Shown piece by piece: positions 1 through 8,202 of a stretch of DNA of 64,000 bases. The position numbers and the translations under genes are program-made. Every line of letters starts with the position of its first letter. Within the stretch, counting starts at the first letter, position 1. Under the pieces are notes generated by a model. That model had not been told where the DNA came from and did not search any database. It saw only the letters and a list, made by a program, of their open reading frames with translations. The stretch covers positions 1,116,001-1,180,000 of the forward strand of contig NZ_PVYX01000002.1 of assembly GCF_003001695.1 (NCBI RefSeq). The letters are read 5' to 3'. Source of the stretch: Flagellimonas meridianipacifica. Lineage in GTDB: Bacteria > Bacteroidota > Bacteroidia > Flavobacteriales > Flavobacteriaceae.

Positions 1-273
1 CATAGCTGCGAACTCATAGTTTTCCGCAAAAGTACCAAAGGTGAGAATGGAAGAAAGTAAAACGGTCAGGGGAAGAACCTTGTCTACCAGACTGGGCATA
101 TAGTAAAAAAGGAACTTGCCAATAATGACCAATCCCAATCCTTTTCCCGCCAAATCATCGATAAAGAGCCATATTCCTTGGAAAATGAATATGACCATCA
201 GAATAAGGAAGGAACTGAAGAAATTATAAAGGAATCTCGATAAAATATATCGGTCAAGAATTTTTAAATCCAA
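1..273 (-). CDS. LptF/LptG-family permease (YjgP/YjgQ), N-terminal part, cut by window edge
   Basis: The first 91 codons of an integral membrane protein whose 3' end lies beyond the left edge. It opens with KILDRYILSRFLYNF and continues with a hydrophobic helix, then an amphipathic stretch (about residues 35-45) and a second helix. This is the usual N-terminus of LptF/LptG, the inner-membrane subunits that extract lipopolysaccharide for transport to the outer membrane. The only in-frame start after the upstream stop is TTG at 273, because an in-frame TAG lies two codons before it. That TAG is also the stop of the LolA-like gene, so the two genes are three bases apart and very probably co-transcribed. 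I cannot tell LptF from LptG from this fragment. Confidence 0.8.
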   Translation of the reverse strand, partial: MDLKILDRYILSRFLYNFFSSFLILMVIFIFQGIWLFIDDLAGKGLGLVIIGKFLFYYMPSLVDKVLPLTVLLSSILTFGTFAENYEFAAM

Positions 274-276
274 TGC

Positions 277-924
277 CTAGTTTCTTATGATATAATACCC
301 CTCGTCTTCGTACTTTTTCTCGTCAAAGGTAAACAAGGTATTGGATAAGGCCTGATTGGTTTTAAAAGAATTAACGGTTATCGTGGTTTTGGTCCCGTTG
401 CTACCTGTTTCAATCAGTTTATAGATATGCTTGGTTTCCGCATCAATTCCCAATAGTATCGAGGTAATTTGAGAATTGGTATCAATAGGGATAAGTTTTA
501 CATATTGAATTTTTCTTCCCTGTACATCTTGAAGAATGTCCCATTGATAGGTGTGCCCTTCTCTATAGAATGTAAGCATTTTGGAAGGAGTGATTGTATT
601 CTCATCATCAGATTTATCTTCAATGGTCACTTCTTCATTATCTGGAACAACAGTATATACTTTTTTACCATCGTACAGTTGTTTGGAACCAAAGAGGTCA
701 ACCAGATATTTGTCACCCATTAGAGTGGCATTACCTCGAGTTTCACTTTTGGTATTGGCCTCGGTGTTTTCTAGGCTGTACTTAAAATCCACAAAAATAT
801 TATCATAATTGGTGACCTTATCGTAAACTTCATTCAGCAGCGCTTTTGCTTTAGGAGAATTCTGGGAAAACCCAGAAAATCCAATAGTTAGAATAAAAAC
901 GGCGAAAAGTATTTTTTTGAACAT
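277..924 (-). CDS. LolA-like outer-membrane lipoprotein carrier protein
   Basis: A 215-residue periplasmic protein with a clear Sec signal peptide (about residues 1-20, ending GFSGFSQ) and no lipobox. The mature part has the LolA pattern: an early amphipathic helix (PKAKALLNEVYDKVTNYDNI), then alternating strands with a central YDGKKVYTVVPDNEEV segment typical of LolA-like proteins of Bacteroidota. LolA carries lipoproteins from the inner membrane to the outer membrane. A longer frame extends to 1011, but the ATG at 924 is chosen because it begins the signal peptide, and the longer version would run into ftsK. The gene starts 7 bp after the ftsK stop and is followed after 3 bp by an LptF/G-like gene, so this looks like an envelope operon. 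Bacteroidota LolA proteins are divergent, so the carrier role is inferred from family and context. Confidence 0.85.
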   Translation of the reverse strand: MFKKILFAVFILTIGFSGFSQNSPKAKALLNEVYDKVTNYDNIFVDFKYSLENTEANTKSETRGNATLMGDKYLVDLFGSKQLYDGKKVYTVVPDNEEVTIEDKSDDENTITPSKMLTFYREGHTYQWDILQDVQGRKIQYVKLIPIDTNSQITSILLGIDAETKHIYKLIETGSNGTKTTITVNSFKTNQALSNTLFTFDEKKYEDEGYYIIRN

Positions 925-931
925 GGTGTGT

Positions 932-3307
932 TTATTTTTTTTCGTTTTCCAATAATTGTTCCAAGGAATAAATATCCGGAACCAGCACTTGACGTGCTTT
1001 GCTACCTTCAAAAGGACCTACAATGCCTGCTGCTTCCAACTGGTCAATGATTCTGCCTGCCCTGTTATATCCCAATTTCAATTTTCGTTGTATCAAGGAT
1101 GCCGAACCCTGCTGCGCTGTTACTATAACTTCAGCAGCTTCTCGGAACATAGCATCCCTATCTGCAATATCATAATCAATCCCCGTGCCAGAATCTTCCC
1201 CTACATATTCGGGTAGGAGATGAGCCTCAGGATAGGCGCGTTGGGACCCAATGTACTCTGTAATCTTGGCCACTTCGGGGGTATCTACAAAGGCACATTG
1301 TAATCGTGTCACATCGTTTCCTTGAGTGAATAGCATATCTCCTCGTCCAATCAATTGGTCGGCCCCTTGCGCATCCAAAATAGTTCTGGAATCGATTTTT
1401 GAGGTAACCCTAAAAGCAAGCCTTGCCGGGAAGTTTGCTTTGATGATTCCGGTTATTACATTTACCGATGGACGTTGGGTGGCAATAATCAAATGTATTC
1501 CAATAGCTCTGGCTAATTGCGCTAAGCGGGCGATTGGAGTTTCCACTTCCTTACCGGCGGTCATAATGAGGTCGGCAAATTCGTCAATGACCAAAACGAT
1601 ATAGGGTAAAAACTTGTGCCCATCATTTGGATTAAGTTTTCGAGCCTTGAATTTGGTATTGTACTCCTTAATGTTTCTCACCATGGCCGTCTTCAGAAGC
1701 TCATAACGATTATCCATCTCAATACACAAGGAATTCAAGGTGTTGATTACCTTGGTTGTATCTGTAATAATGGCTTCCTCAGAATCAGGGAGTTTTGCCA
1801 AAAAGTGTCGCTCAATTTTATTGTAAAGTGTAAGTTCCACCTTTTTTGGATCAACCAAAATAAATTTGACCTCAGCCGGGTGTCTTTTATAAAGTAGGGA
1901 GGTAATTACGGCGTTGAGTCCCACAGATTTACCCTGTCCTGTAGCACCGGCCATTAGCATGTGGGGCATTTTTGCCAAATCCACCACAAAGGTCTCGTTG
2001 CTTATTGTTTTTCCAAAAGCAATGGGAAGTTCCATTTCGGCTTTTTGAAATTTGCTTGACGCGATGACCGACCTCATGGAAACGACAGTCGCATTTTTAT
2101 TTGGTACCTCAATCCCAATGGTTCCCTTACCAGGTATAGGAGCAATGATACGAATGCCCAAGGCGGCAAGGGAAAGCGCAATATCATCTTCCAAATTCTT
2201 TATTTTGGAGATTCGGATTCCAGCCTCAGGAACTATTTCGTATAATGTTACCGTAGGCCCAATGGTTGCCTTGATTTGGGCAATACCAATCTTGTAGTTC
2301 TTTAGGGTGCTTACAATCTTATTTTTGTTTTCCTCAAGTTCCTCTTGATTGATGGTAATTCCGCCCGAGACACCATGTGGATCCAGAAGGTCCAATGGTG
2401 GAAATTTGTACTGACTCAACTCAAGCTTTGGGTCAAACTCGCCAAAGTCCTTGACCAGCTTTTCCGATTTTATGTCTTTTTCCTCTTTTTCTTCAACTAC
2501 CTTCTCTACCTTTAGTCCTATATCGACTATTTCTTCTTCTTTCTCTGGTAGGTTTACATCCAACCCAGCTTCTTTTATAACAGGGGGAATATCCTTTTTA
2601 TGGGTGTAAGTATCTATTTTTTCCGTTTCGGTATCTTCCATGCTCAGTTCAATGCTGTTGTCACCAGCAGCTAATGTGGCCATGGCCGGGGTTTTCTTCT
2701 TAGTGTTTGATTTAATGGAATTGCGCTGTGTGCGGAAAAAGTTGGCAAATCCTTCCGGGGTAAAATTGAAAAGTCGTACCAGAATTACCATCAAAACAAA
2801 GACAAGAATCAGGAATATACCAATCTTACCTACATAATCTTGAAGAAAGTCATTCATCTCAAACCCGATGGACCCTCCCAACAAAGGTTGTTCATAAGCA
2901 AAGAATCCCAATGCTATTGAGACCCAAATAATACCTAAAATACCCCAAATCCATTTTGAGATAAGCCCTTTACGGTTCAACCCTAAAAAAAGGTACAAAC
3001 CGGTTATGGCCAAAAGCAAGGGAAAGGCAAATGAGGCCAATCCAAATCCCTTATACATGAAAAAGTGGCTTACAGCAGCTCCGAACTTATTAAGGAGATT
3101 GCTTGCCTCTGCATTTCTATCCTTAAACTCGGAGAGAAGGCTTTGATCTTCCTGCCAAGTGAAATAATAGGACATGAATGAAAAAAAGAGGGCAATACTC
3201 AACACTATCAACAGACTTCCCAAAATGATTTTGTTCTGTTTGGACAGTGCAAATGATATCTTCTTTTTTGAGGTTGAAGATTTTGATTTTGTTCTCTTTT
3301 TGGCCAT
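932..3307 (-). CDS. ftsK: DNA translocase FtsK/SpoIIIE
   Basis: A 791-residue septal DNA pump that moves the chromosome terminus during division. A basic Lys/Ser-rich N-terminus is followed by four transmembrane helices (about residues 27-47, 85-108, 118-138 and 160-178), then an acidic, charged linker of about 100 residues that is much shorter than in E. coli FtsK. The motor has the Walker A motif GATGQGKS at 454-461 (Lys460) and a Walker B (VLVIDEFADL) near residue 575. The C-terminal 65 residues (SLIQRKLKLGYNRAGRIID) form the winged-helix gamma domain that reads KOPS-type polar DNA sequences. All parts are present and intact. It is the first gene of the run ftsK, lolA-like, lptF/G-like on the minus strand. 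The start is ATG at 3307. Confidence 0.97.
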   Translation of the reverse strand: MAKKRTKSKSSTSKKKISFALSKQNKIILGSLLIVLSIALFFSFMSYYFTWQEDQSLLSEFKDRNAEASNLLNKFGAAVSHFFMYKGFGLASFAFPLLLAITGLYLFLGLNRKGLISKWIWGILGIIWVSIALGFFAYEQPLLGGSIGFEMNDFLQDYVGKIGIFLILVFVLMVILVRLFNFTPEGFANFFRTQRNSIKSNTKKKTPAMATLAAGDNSIELSMEDTETEKIDTYTHKKDIPPVIKEAGLDVNLPEKEEEIVDIGLKVEKVVEEKEEKDIKSEKLVKDFGEFDPKLELSQYKFPPLDLLDPHGVSGGITINQEELEENKNKIVSTLKNYKIGIAQIKATIGPTVTLYEIVPEAGIRISKIKNLEDDIALSLAALGIRIIAPIPGKGTIGIEVPNKNATVVSMRSVIASSKFQKAEMELPIAFGKTISNETFVVDLAKMPHMLMAGATGQGKSVGLNAVITSLLYKRHPAEVKFILVDPKKVELTLYNKIERHFLAKLPDSEEAIITDTTKVINTLNSLCIEMDNRYELLKTAMVRNIKEYNTKFKARKLNPNDGHKFLPYIVLVIDEFADLIMTAGKEVETPIARLAQLARAIGIHLIIATQRPSVNVITGIIKANFPARLAFRVTSKIDSRTILDAQGADQLIGRGDMLFTQGNDVTRLQCAFVDTPEVAKITEYIGSQRAYPEAHLLPEYVGEDSGTGIDYDIADRDAMFREAAEVIVTAQQGSASLIQRKLKLGYNRAGRIIDQLEAAGIVGPFEGSKARQVLVPDIYSLEQLLENEKK

Positions 3308-3372
3308 TAAAAAACTTAGATAATGGGGCTAATTTACAAATTTACGTTTCCAGTAGTGCTTCCGGATGTAGT

Positions 3373-3738
3373 TTAGAACAGTTTAGGTAAATAGATAATG
3401 AATCCTACAATACTGGCCAATATGGATACAATCATAACGGCTCCAGCTGAAATATCTTTTATGAACCCAATTTTTTCGTGATGTTCTGGTTGAACATAAT
3501 CCGCCAGCTTCTCAATTGCAGTGTTGACCCCTTCAATTCCCATTACCAGACCTATTGCTATTAGTTGGATTAACCATTCCGTTGGTGAAATATTAAAGTA
3601 AAATCCAGCGGCAGTTACACAAAGAGCAATAACAAACTGTATTTTGATGCTTGCTTCGGTCTTTAGTAAAAGAAACATACCTTTTAGGGCAAAGCCAACA
3701 CTTTTTATCCTATTGGCCAGAAAAGATTCCTTAGGCAT
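3373..3738 (-). CDS. dgkA: Diacylglycerol/undecaprenol kinase
   Basis: A 121-residue integral membrane kinase of the DgkA family, which phosphorylates diacylglycerol or undecaprenol at the inner membrane. The sequence shows the N-terminal amphipathic helix, three hydrophobic helices, and the signature GIEGVNTAIEKLADYV with the catalytic glutamates, followed by the His/Lys-rich loop before the last helix. In Gram-positive bacteria and Bacteroidota this small family often recycles undecaprenol, so the lipid substrate is uncertain. The frame is open to 3777, but the ATG at 3738 gives the normal family N-terminus (MPKESFLANR). This start overlaps the tpx stop by 8 bp, which suggests translational coupling with tpx. 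Confidence 0.9.
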   Translation of the reverse strand: MPKESFLANRIKSVGFALKGMFLLLKTEASIKIQFVIALCVTAAGFYFNISPTEWLIQLIAIGLVMGIEGVNTAIEKLADYVQPEHHEKIGFIKDISAGAVMIVSILASIVGFIIYLPKLF

Positions 3739-4237
3739 TATTGAGAGCTTCCAGTGCCGCTTGGTAGTTGGGTTCATCGGCGGTTTCGGAAACTTGCTCT
3801 GTGTATTTCACAGTACCTTCTTTGTCAAGCACAACTACGGCTCTTGAATGAAGGGTTTCAAATGCACTATCAGCAAATTCAACTCCATAATCCTTACCAA
3901 ATTGCCCTGTTTTGTAATCTGAAAGCATTTCCACATTTTCAATTCCCTCTGCACCGCAGAATCTCGCTTGGGCAAAAGGAAGGTCTTTGGAAATACAGAG
4001 AACCTTGGTGTTTTCCAAACCAGCTGCCTCCTTGTTGAATTCTCTGATGGATTTTGCACAGGTTCCGGTATCCACACTTGGGAAAATATTGAGTACCACT
4101 TTTGAGCCTTTATAATCTTCCAAAGAGGAATTGGACAAATCTGATTTGGTCAATGTAAAACCTGGAGCTTTATTTCCTGAATTTGGCAGTTCGCCTACAG
4201 TTGTAGCCGGATTTCCACCTAAAGTTATTGAAGCCAT
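3731..4237 (-). CDS. tpx: Thiol peroxidase (Tpx-type peroxiredoxin)
   Basis: A 168-residue peroxiredoxin that reduces alkyl hydroperoxides and H2O2 with electrons from thioredoxin. The peroxidatic cysteine is Cys60 in PSVDTGTC, and the resolving cysteine is Cys94 in ARFCGAEG. Both match the Tpx subfamily spacing (E. coli Cys61/Cys95). The starting run MASITLGGNP is the usual Tpx N-terminus, so the ATG at 4237 is preferred to upstream starts in the open frame (to 4315). The gene overlaps dgkA by 8 bp. A perfect inverted repeat lies about 45 bp upstream of the start and could be an operator (listed separately). Confidence 0.96.
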   Translation of the reverse strand: MASITLGGNPATTVGELPNSGNKAPGFTLTKSDLSNSSLEDYKGSKVVLNIFPSVDTGTCAKSIREFNKEAAGLENTKVLCISKDLPFAQARFCGAEGIENVEMLSDYKTGQFGKDYGVEFADSAFETLHSRAVVVLDKEGTVKYTEQVSETADEPNYQAALEALNNA

Positions 4238-4281
4238 AACGTGTTTTTTAGTTTGGTGTGAAGGTAAAAATATTAGCTCTG

Positions 4282-4296
4282 AAGAACTAAGTTCTT
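4282..4296. promoter_or_regulatory. Inverted repeat in the tpx upstream region, possible operator
   Basis: The sequence AAGAAC-TAA-GTTCTT is a perfect 6-bp inverted repeat with a 3-bp centre, 45 bp upstream of the tpx ATG and 32 bp downstream of the convergently irrelevant nhaC stop. Dyads of this size just before a gene commonly bind dimeric regulators. I do not recognise it as a PerR or OxyR box, so the regulator is unknown. Confidence 0.35.
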
Positions 4297-4328
4297 TTCG
4301 AAATTTTAATAACAAACAACAATTTGAT

Positions 4329-5819
4329 TTAGGCTGCGGTTGATGTGGTGAGTTGCTTGATTTTTATTTTGAATGCTGCAAACAACAGAGTCATAAACGG
4401 ACTTAGCCAATTGAAAATGGCGTAGAAAAAGTATTCGCCCACACTAACTCCCAAAACACCGCTGTGATAAGCGCCGCAGGTATTCCAAGGTACAAGAACG
4501 GAGGTCACGGTACCCGAATCCTCCAATGTTCGGCTTAAATTTTCAGGTGCGAGCCCTCTTTCTTCGTATGCTTTGGAAAACATTTTGCCTGGAACAACCA
4601 AAGCCAAATATTGATCTGAAGCAGTTACATTTAAGGCTAGGCAACTACCCACAGTACTTGCAAATAGTCCAAAGGTGGTTTTTGCCATGCTCAAAAGCGA
4701 TTTGGTAATACGCTGAAGCGCACCAATGCCATCCATAATACCACCAAAGACCATAGCGCAGATAATCAACCAAATAGTGCCCAACATTCCTTTCATGCCT
4801 TTAGCTGAAAACAAATCATTTAACTCCGGATTATCGGTCGCAATGGATGTCTCAACGGTAATCGCATTTAACATGCCCTTATAACCCGTCTCAAAATTTA
4901 GTTGTTCACCGCCCCCTAATTTACTTACGATTTCTGGCTGAAAGATAAGGGCAAAAACACCACCGAGTAAGGTCCCTATCAACAGAGCGGCTAGGGGAGG
5001 AGTCTTTTTTACAATTAGAAAAATGACCACAATTGGCACAATGAAAAGCCATCCATTGACATTAAAAGCCGAATCAATAGTGCCCAGAATGGCATCTGTA
5101 TCCGCGACACCAGAAGTGTTTATGGTGAAACCTAATATGATGAAGACAATCAACGTAATGGAAACCGTGGGAATGGTGGTCCACGCCATATAGCGAATAT
5201 GAGAGAACAAATCACCACCTGCCATAGCTGGAGCCAAATTTGTGGTGTCACTCAAAGGGGACATCTTATCTCCAAAATATGCTCCAGAGAGTACGGCTCC
5301 TGCGGTCATACCTAAGGATATTCCCAGAGCCTCCCCAATTCCAATCAAAGCAATTCCAACAGTAGCCGCGGTTGTCCAACTGCTTCCAGTAGCAATGGAA
5401 ATAATGGCGCAAATAATAACACAAGCGGCCAAGAAAATGGTTGGATTTAGTATTTGGAGACCATAGTAAATCATGGCTGGAATTATTCCACTTACCAACC
5501 ATGTGCCTGACAAAGCCCCTACCATTAAAAGGATTAGAAGCGCACCTGTTGTTGATTTAACATTTTCGGCCACTTCTGCAATCATCTGTTTGTAAGATAC
5601 TTTGTTGAAAAAACCGACTATAGCGGCAATAGCACCACCCAAAAGGAGAATAAATTGATTGGAACCACTAAGCGCATCATCTCCAAACACATAAACGTTA
5701 TAAGCTAGCATTGCCACCAGTGCGAAGACAGGAATCAATGCTTCCCATATATTCAGTTCCCTATTTTCAATAACTTTTTCGTTCTGTCTATATTTGGCTT
5801 TCTTCTTTTTCTCCGACAT
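4329..5819 (-). CDS. nhaC: Na+/H+ antiporter, NhaC family
   Basis: A 496-residue polytopic inner-membrane protein of about 12 helices. The central motifs GAYFGDKMSPLSDTTNLA and IATGSSWTTAATVG, and the late segment ALNVTASDQYLALVVPGKMF, are typical of NhaC-type antiporters, which export sodium in exchange for protons and, in some members, exchange malate and lactate. The N-terminus carries a short basic cytoplasmic tail (SEKKKKAKYRQ). A sodium antiporter fits a marine organism. It reads toward tpx with a 91-bp gap, so it is probably a separate transcription unit. The family call is strong, but the exact substrate among NhaC homologues cannot be read from the sequence. Confidence 0.93.
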   Translation of the reverse strand: MSEKKKKAKYRQNEKVIENRELNIWEALIPVFALVAMLAYNVYVFGDDALSGSNQFILLLGGAIAAIVGFFNKVSYKQMIAEVAENVKSTTGALLILLMVGALSGTWLVSGIIPAMIYYGLQILNPTIFLAACVIICAIISIATGSSWTTAATVGIALIGIGEALGISLGMTAGAVLSGAYFGDKMSPLSDTTNLAPAMAGGDLFSHIRYMAWTTIPTVSITLIVFIILGFTINTSGVADTDAILGTIDSAFNVNGWLFIVPIVVIFLIVKKTPPLAALLIGTLLGGVFALIFQPEIVSKLGGGEQLNFETGYKGMLNAITVETSIATDNPELNDLFSAKGMKGMLGTIWLIICAMVFGGIMDGIGALQRITKSLLSMAKTTFGLFASTVGSCLALNVTASDQYLALVVPGKMFSKAYEERGLAPENLSRTLEDSGTVTSVLVPWNTCGAYHSGVLGVSVGEYFFYAIFNWLSPFMTLLFAAFKIKIKQLTTSTAA

Positions 5820-5994
5820 GGATATGGGTTTGGTTTGGAGTAATATTACGATTTTGAATCAGCTTCTCCAAAATTGCTTACGCTCCTTTCAATTATTAAA
5901 AAGCGTTAAAAACCTCTCAATAGGATGTTAAACTTAAAATCCCAAGAGCATTTAATCGTTACTTTCAAATACCATCAATCAAAAAACAAACAGC

Positions 5995-6384
5995 ATGAAT
6001 TCACGAATGCGTGTGATTCTCACCGCAACGGCTACGGTAATAGGAGCCCTATCCCTGATACTTTACACAACACTTTCTAGAGATGTACTATTCGACAAAG
6101 TAAGCTATTGTACCTCTTCCTCGGGTACCCTTTTGTTAAGTGGAATGGCCGTATTGCTTTCTTCCGTAGTATCTGGATTTTTAGCTTCGCTTATCGTGGT
6201 ACGCGACAATAATTGGCCCCATATTTTGATTTCCTTCTTCATAGTAGGTAAAATGTGCTTTGTTGTGCTTTGTGGAGAATTTAGTGGCCCCTTCTGGTTT
6301 GAAACGGGTCAACATCTCTCGCTTTTGGCAGGACTTTGGATAGGTTCTTTTGGTGCTTCAAAATTCCCTTTAGCTCCAATGTAA
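5995..6384 (+). CDS. Small four-helix membrane protein of unknown function
   Basis: A 129-residue hydrophobic protein with about four transmembrane segments (roughly residues 8-25, 44-65, 72-92 and 103-121) and short polar loops. The second hydrophobic segment contains repeated Ser and Val (GTLLLSGMAVLLSSVVSGF). I do not recognise a family. The start ATGAATTC at 5995 follows an AT-rich 175-bp spacer after the divergent nhaC gene, so it has its own promoter region. It is followed after 83 bp by lpdA on the same strand. Codon use looks like its neighbours, which supports a real gene, but nothing in the sequence suggests a specific role. Confidence 0.7.
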   Translation: MNSRMRVILTATATVIGALSLILYTTLSRDVLFDKVSYCTSSSGTLLLSGMAVLLSSVVSGFLASLIVVRDNNWPHILISFFIVGKMCFVVLCGEFSGPFWFETGQHLSLLAGLWIGSFGASKFPLAPM

Positions 6385-6467
6385 AAGTCAGGTAGTTTCC
6401 CAAAAAACATTCGTATTTTTACATCCGTTTTTGTAAAAGATTTTTCTAAACTTTTTAGCCTTTCTTT

Positions 6468-7874
6468 ATGAGTCAATATGATGTGGCCGTTATCGGTTCT
6501 GGTCCAGGAGGATATGTAGCAGCAATTCGTTGTGCCCAGTTGGGAATGAAAACTGCAATTATTGAAAAATACCCCACATTGGGCGGTACCTGCTTGAATG
6601 TAGGGTGCATCCCGTCAAAAGCACTTTTGGATTCTTCACATCATTACGAAGATGCTGTAAAACACTTTGAAGAGCATGGCATCGATATTCCTGGCGAAGT
6701 AAAAGTCAATCTTAAACAAATGATTGCCCGTAAAGATGGGGTGGTGGAGCAAACTACGAAGGGCATTGTATTCCTCATGGATAAAAATAAAATTGATGTC
6801 TATGAAGGATTGGGAAGTTTTAAGGATGCGACGCACATTGATGTTGCCAAGAATGATGGTAGTGTAGAAACCATCGAGGCCAAGAATATCATAATTGCTA
6901 CAGGTTCAAAACCATCTACACTTCCTTTTATTTCGATTGATAAGGAAAGAATCATTACTTCCACAGAAGCTTTAAAACTGAAAGAAGTACCTAAACACAT
7001 GATTGTGATTGGCGGGGGTGTCATTGGATTGGAATTGGGACAGGTATACAAAAGGTTAGGCGCAGAGGTCAGTGTGGTTGAGTATATGGACCGCATTATT
7101 CCAGGAATGGATGGAGCACTTTCCAAGGAATTGATGAAGGTGATGAAAAAACAGAAAGTAAAATTCCATCTTTCGCACAAAGTAAAATCTGTTGAACGTG
7201 TTGGTGATGAGGTAGTTGTAAAAGCAGACGACAAGAAGGGGCAAGAAGTGGAATTCAAAGGAGATTACTGCCTGGTTTCAGTGGGTCGCCGTCCTTATAC
7301 CGATGGTCTTAATGCCGAAGCTGCTGGAGTCCAGTTGGATGAACGGGGGAGGGTAGTGGTCAATGATCATTTACAGACCACTGCTTCCAATATTTATGCT
7401 ATCGGTGATGTAATTCGCGGTGCCATGCTTGCGCATAAAGCAGAAGAGGAGGGTACCCTGGTTGCAGAGATTTTAGCAGGTCAAAAACCCCACATTGACT
7501 ATAATTTAATTCCTGGAGTAGTATATACTTGGCCTGAAGTAGCCGCCGTAGGAAAAACGGAAGAGGAACTAAAAGAAGCGGGCATTGAATACAAGGTAGG
7601 TCAGTTTCCAATGCGGGCCTTAGGTCGTTCCCGAGCCAGTATGGATACCGATGGTTTTGTGAAAATTCTGGCTGACAAATCTACGGATGAAGTGCTTGGT
7701 GTTCATATGATTGGTGCCCGCTGTGCGGACTTAATAACAGAAGCGGTAACTGCCATGGAATTTAGGGCATCTGCTGAGGATATGGCACGTATGAGCCATG
7801 CACACCCTACCTATGCCGAGGCAGTAAAAGAGGCGGCTTTAGCAGCCACAGAGGATAGACCCATACACATCTAG
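6468..7874 (+). CDS. lpdA: Dihydrolipoyl dehydrogenase (E3)
   Basis: A 468-residue flavoprotein that reoxidises dihydrolipoamide in the pyruvate and 2-oxoglutarate dehydrogenase complexes and the glycine cleavage system, reducing NAD+. It has the N-terminal FAD site (VIGSGPGGYVAA), the redox-active disulfide Cys42/Cys47 in GGTCLNVGCIPSK, a second Rossmann motif (VIGGGVIGLELG) for NAD, the FAD-contacting YAIGDV segment, and the C-terminal dimerisation domain with the His446/Glu451 catalytic pair (HPTYAE). The length is normal. No other subunit of a 2-oxo acid dehydrogenase is adjacent, so it probably serves several complexes. It converges with the next gene so tightly that both stop codons share the four bases CTAG at 7871-7874. 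Confidence 0.97.
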   Translation: MSQYDVAVIGSGPGGYVAAIRCAQLGMKTAIIEKYPTLGGTCLNVGCIPSKALLDSSHHYEDAVKHFEEHGIDIPGEVKVNLKQMIARKDGVVEQTTKGIVFLMDKNKIDVYEGLGSFKDATHIDVAKNDGSVETIEAKNIIIATGSKPSTLPFISIDKERIITSTEALKLKEVPKHMIVIGGGVIGLELGQVYKRLGAEVSVVEYMDRIIPGMDGALSKELMKVMKKQKVKFHLSHKVKSVERVGDEVVVKADDKKGQEVEFKGDYCLVSVGRRPYTDGLNAEAAGVQLDERGRVVVNDHLQTTASNIYAIGDVIRGAMLAHKAEEEGTLVAEILAGQKPHIDYNLIPGVVYTWPEVAAVGKTEEELKEAGIEYKVGQFPMRALGRSRASMDTDGFVKILADKSTDEVLGVHMIGARCADLITEAVTAMEFRASAEDMARMSHAHPTYAEAVKEAALAATEDRPIHI

Positions 7875-8155
7875 GAAACAGACAATACTCGATTAATAGG
7901 AAGGTTAATAGCCTTTTTAAGTATGACACGTTTGTTGGTAACTCCCCAAATGGTGGTTTCTACTTGTTTTATGCCTTCATCATCCTTGAATAGGATTCGA
8001 ACCTTTTGACGCTCAAGATTGCCTAAACGCATGGCCTTGAATAAGCTGGTGCATCGTTGGCTTCGCTCTTGTTTTACGTTGAGTACATCTTCCTTTGGGA
8101 AGTTTAGGAAAGGAACATTTTCTTTATCTATAATTATGATGTTGGGATTCTTCAT
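7871..8155 (-). CDS. Small conserved-looking hypothetical protein
   Basis: A 94-residue soluble protein without signal peptide or membrane segment. It begins MKNPNIIIIDKENVPFLNF, has a basic, Arg/Gln-rich centre (QERSQRCTSLFKAMRLGNLERQKV), and ends in alternating hydrophobic strands (VRILFKDDEGIKQVETTIWGVTNKRVILK). The second half resembles a small beta-barrel or Sm/PilZ-like strand pattern that states a ligand or nucleic-acid surface, but no family is recognised. Its stop overlaps that of lpdA on the opposite strand. It is transcribed independently, downstream of a 47-bp gap from the DUF3179 gene on the same strand, and could be the second gene of that unit. Function unknown. Confidence 0.7.
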   Translation of the reverse strand: MKNPNIIIIDKENVPFLNFPKEDVLNVKQERSQRCTSLFKAMRLGNLERQKVRILFKDDEGIKQVETTIWGVTNKRVILKKAINLPINRVLSVS

Positions 8156-8202
8156 GGTGTTATGTTTTTAAATGAATTAGTGCTGATTCAAATTTTAATA
8201 TC

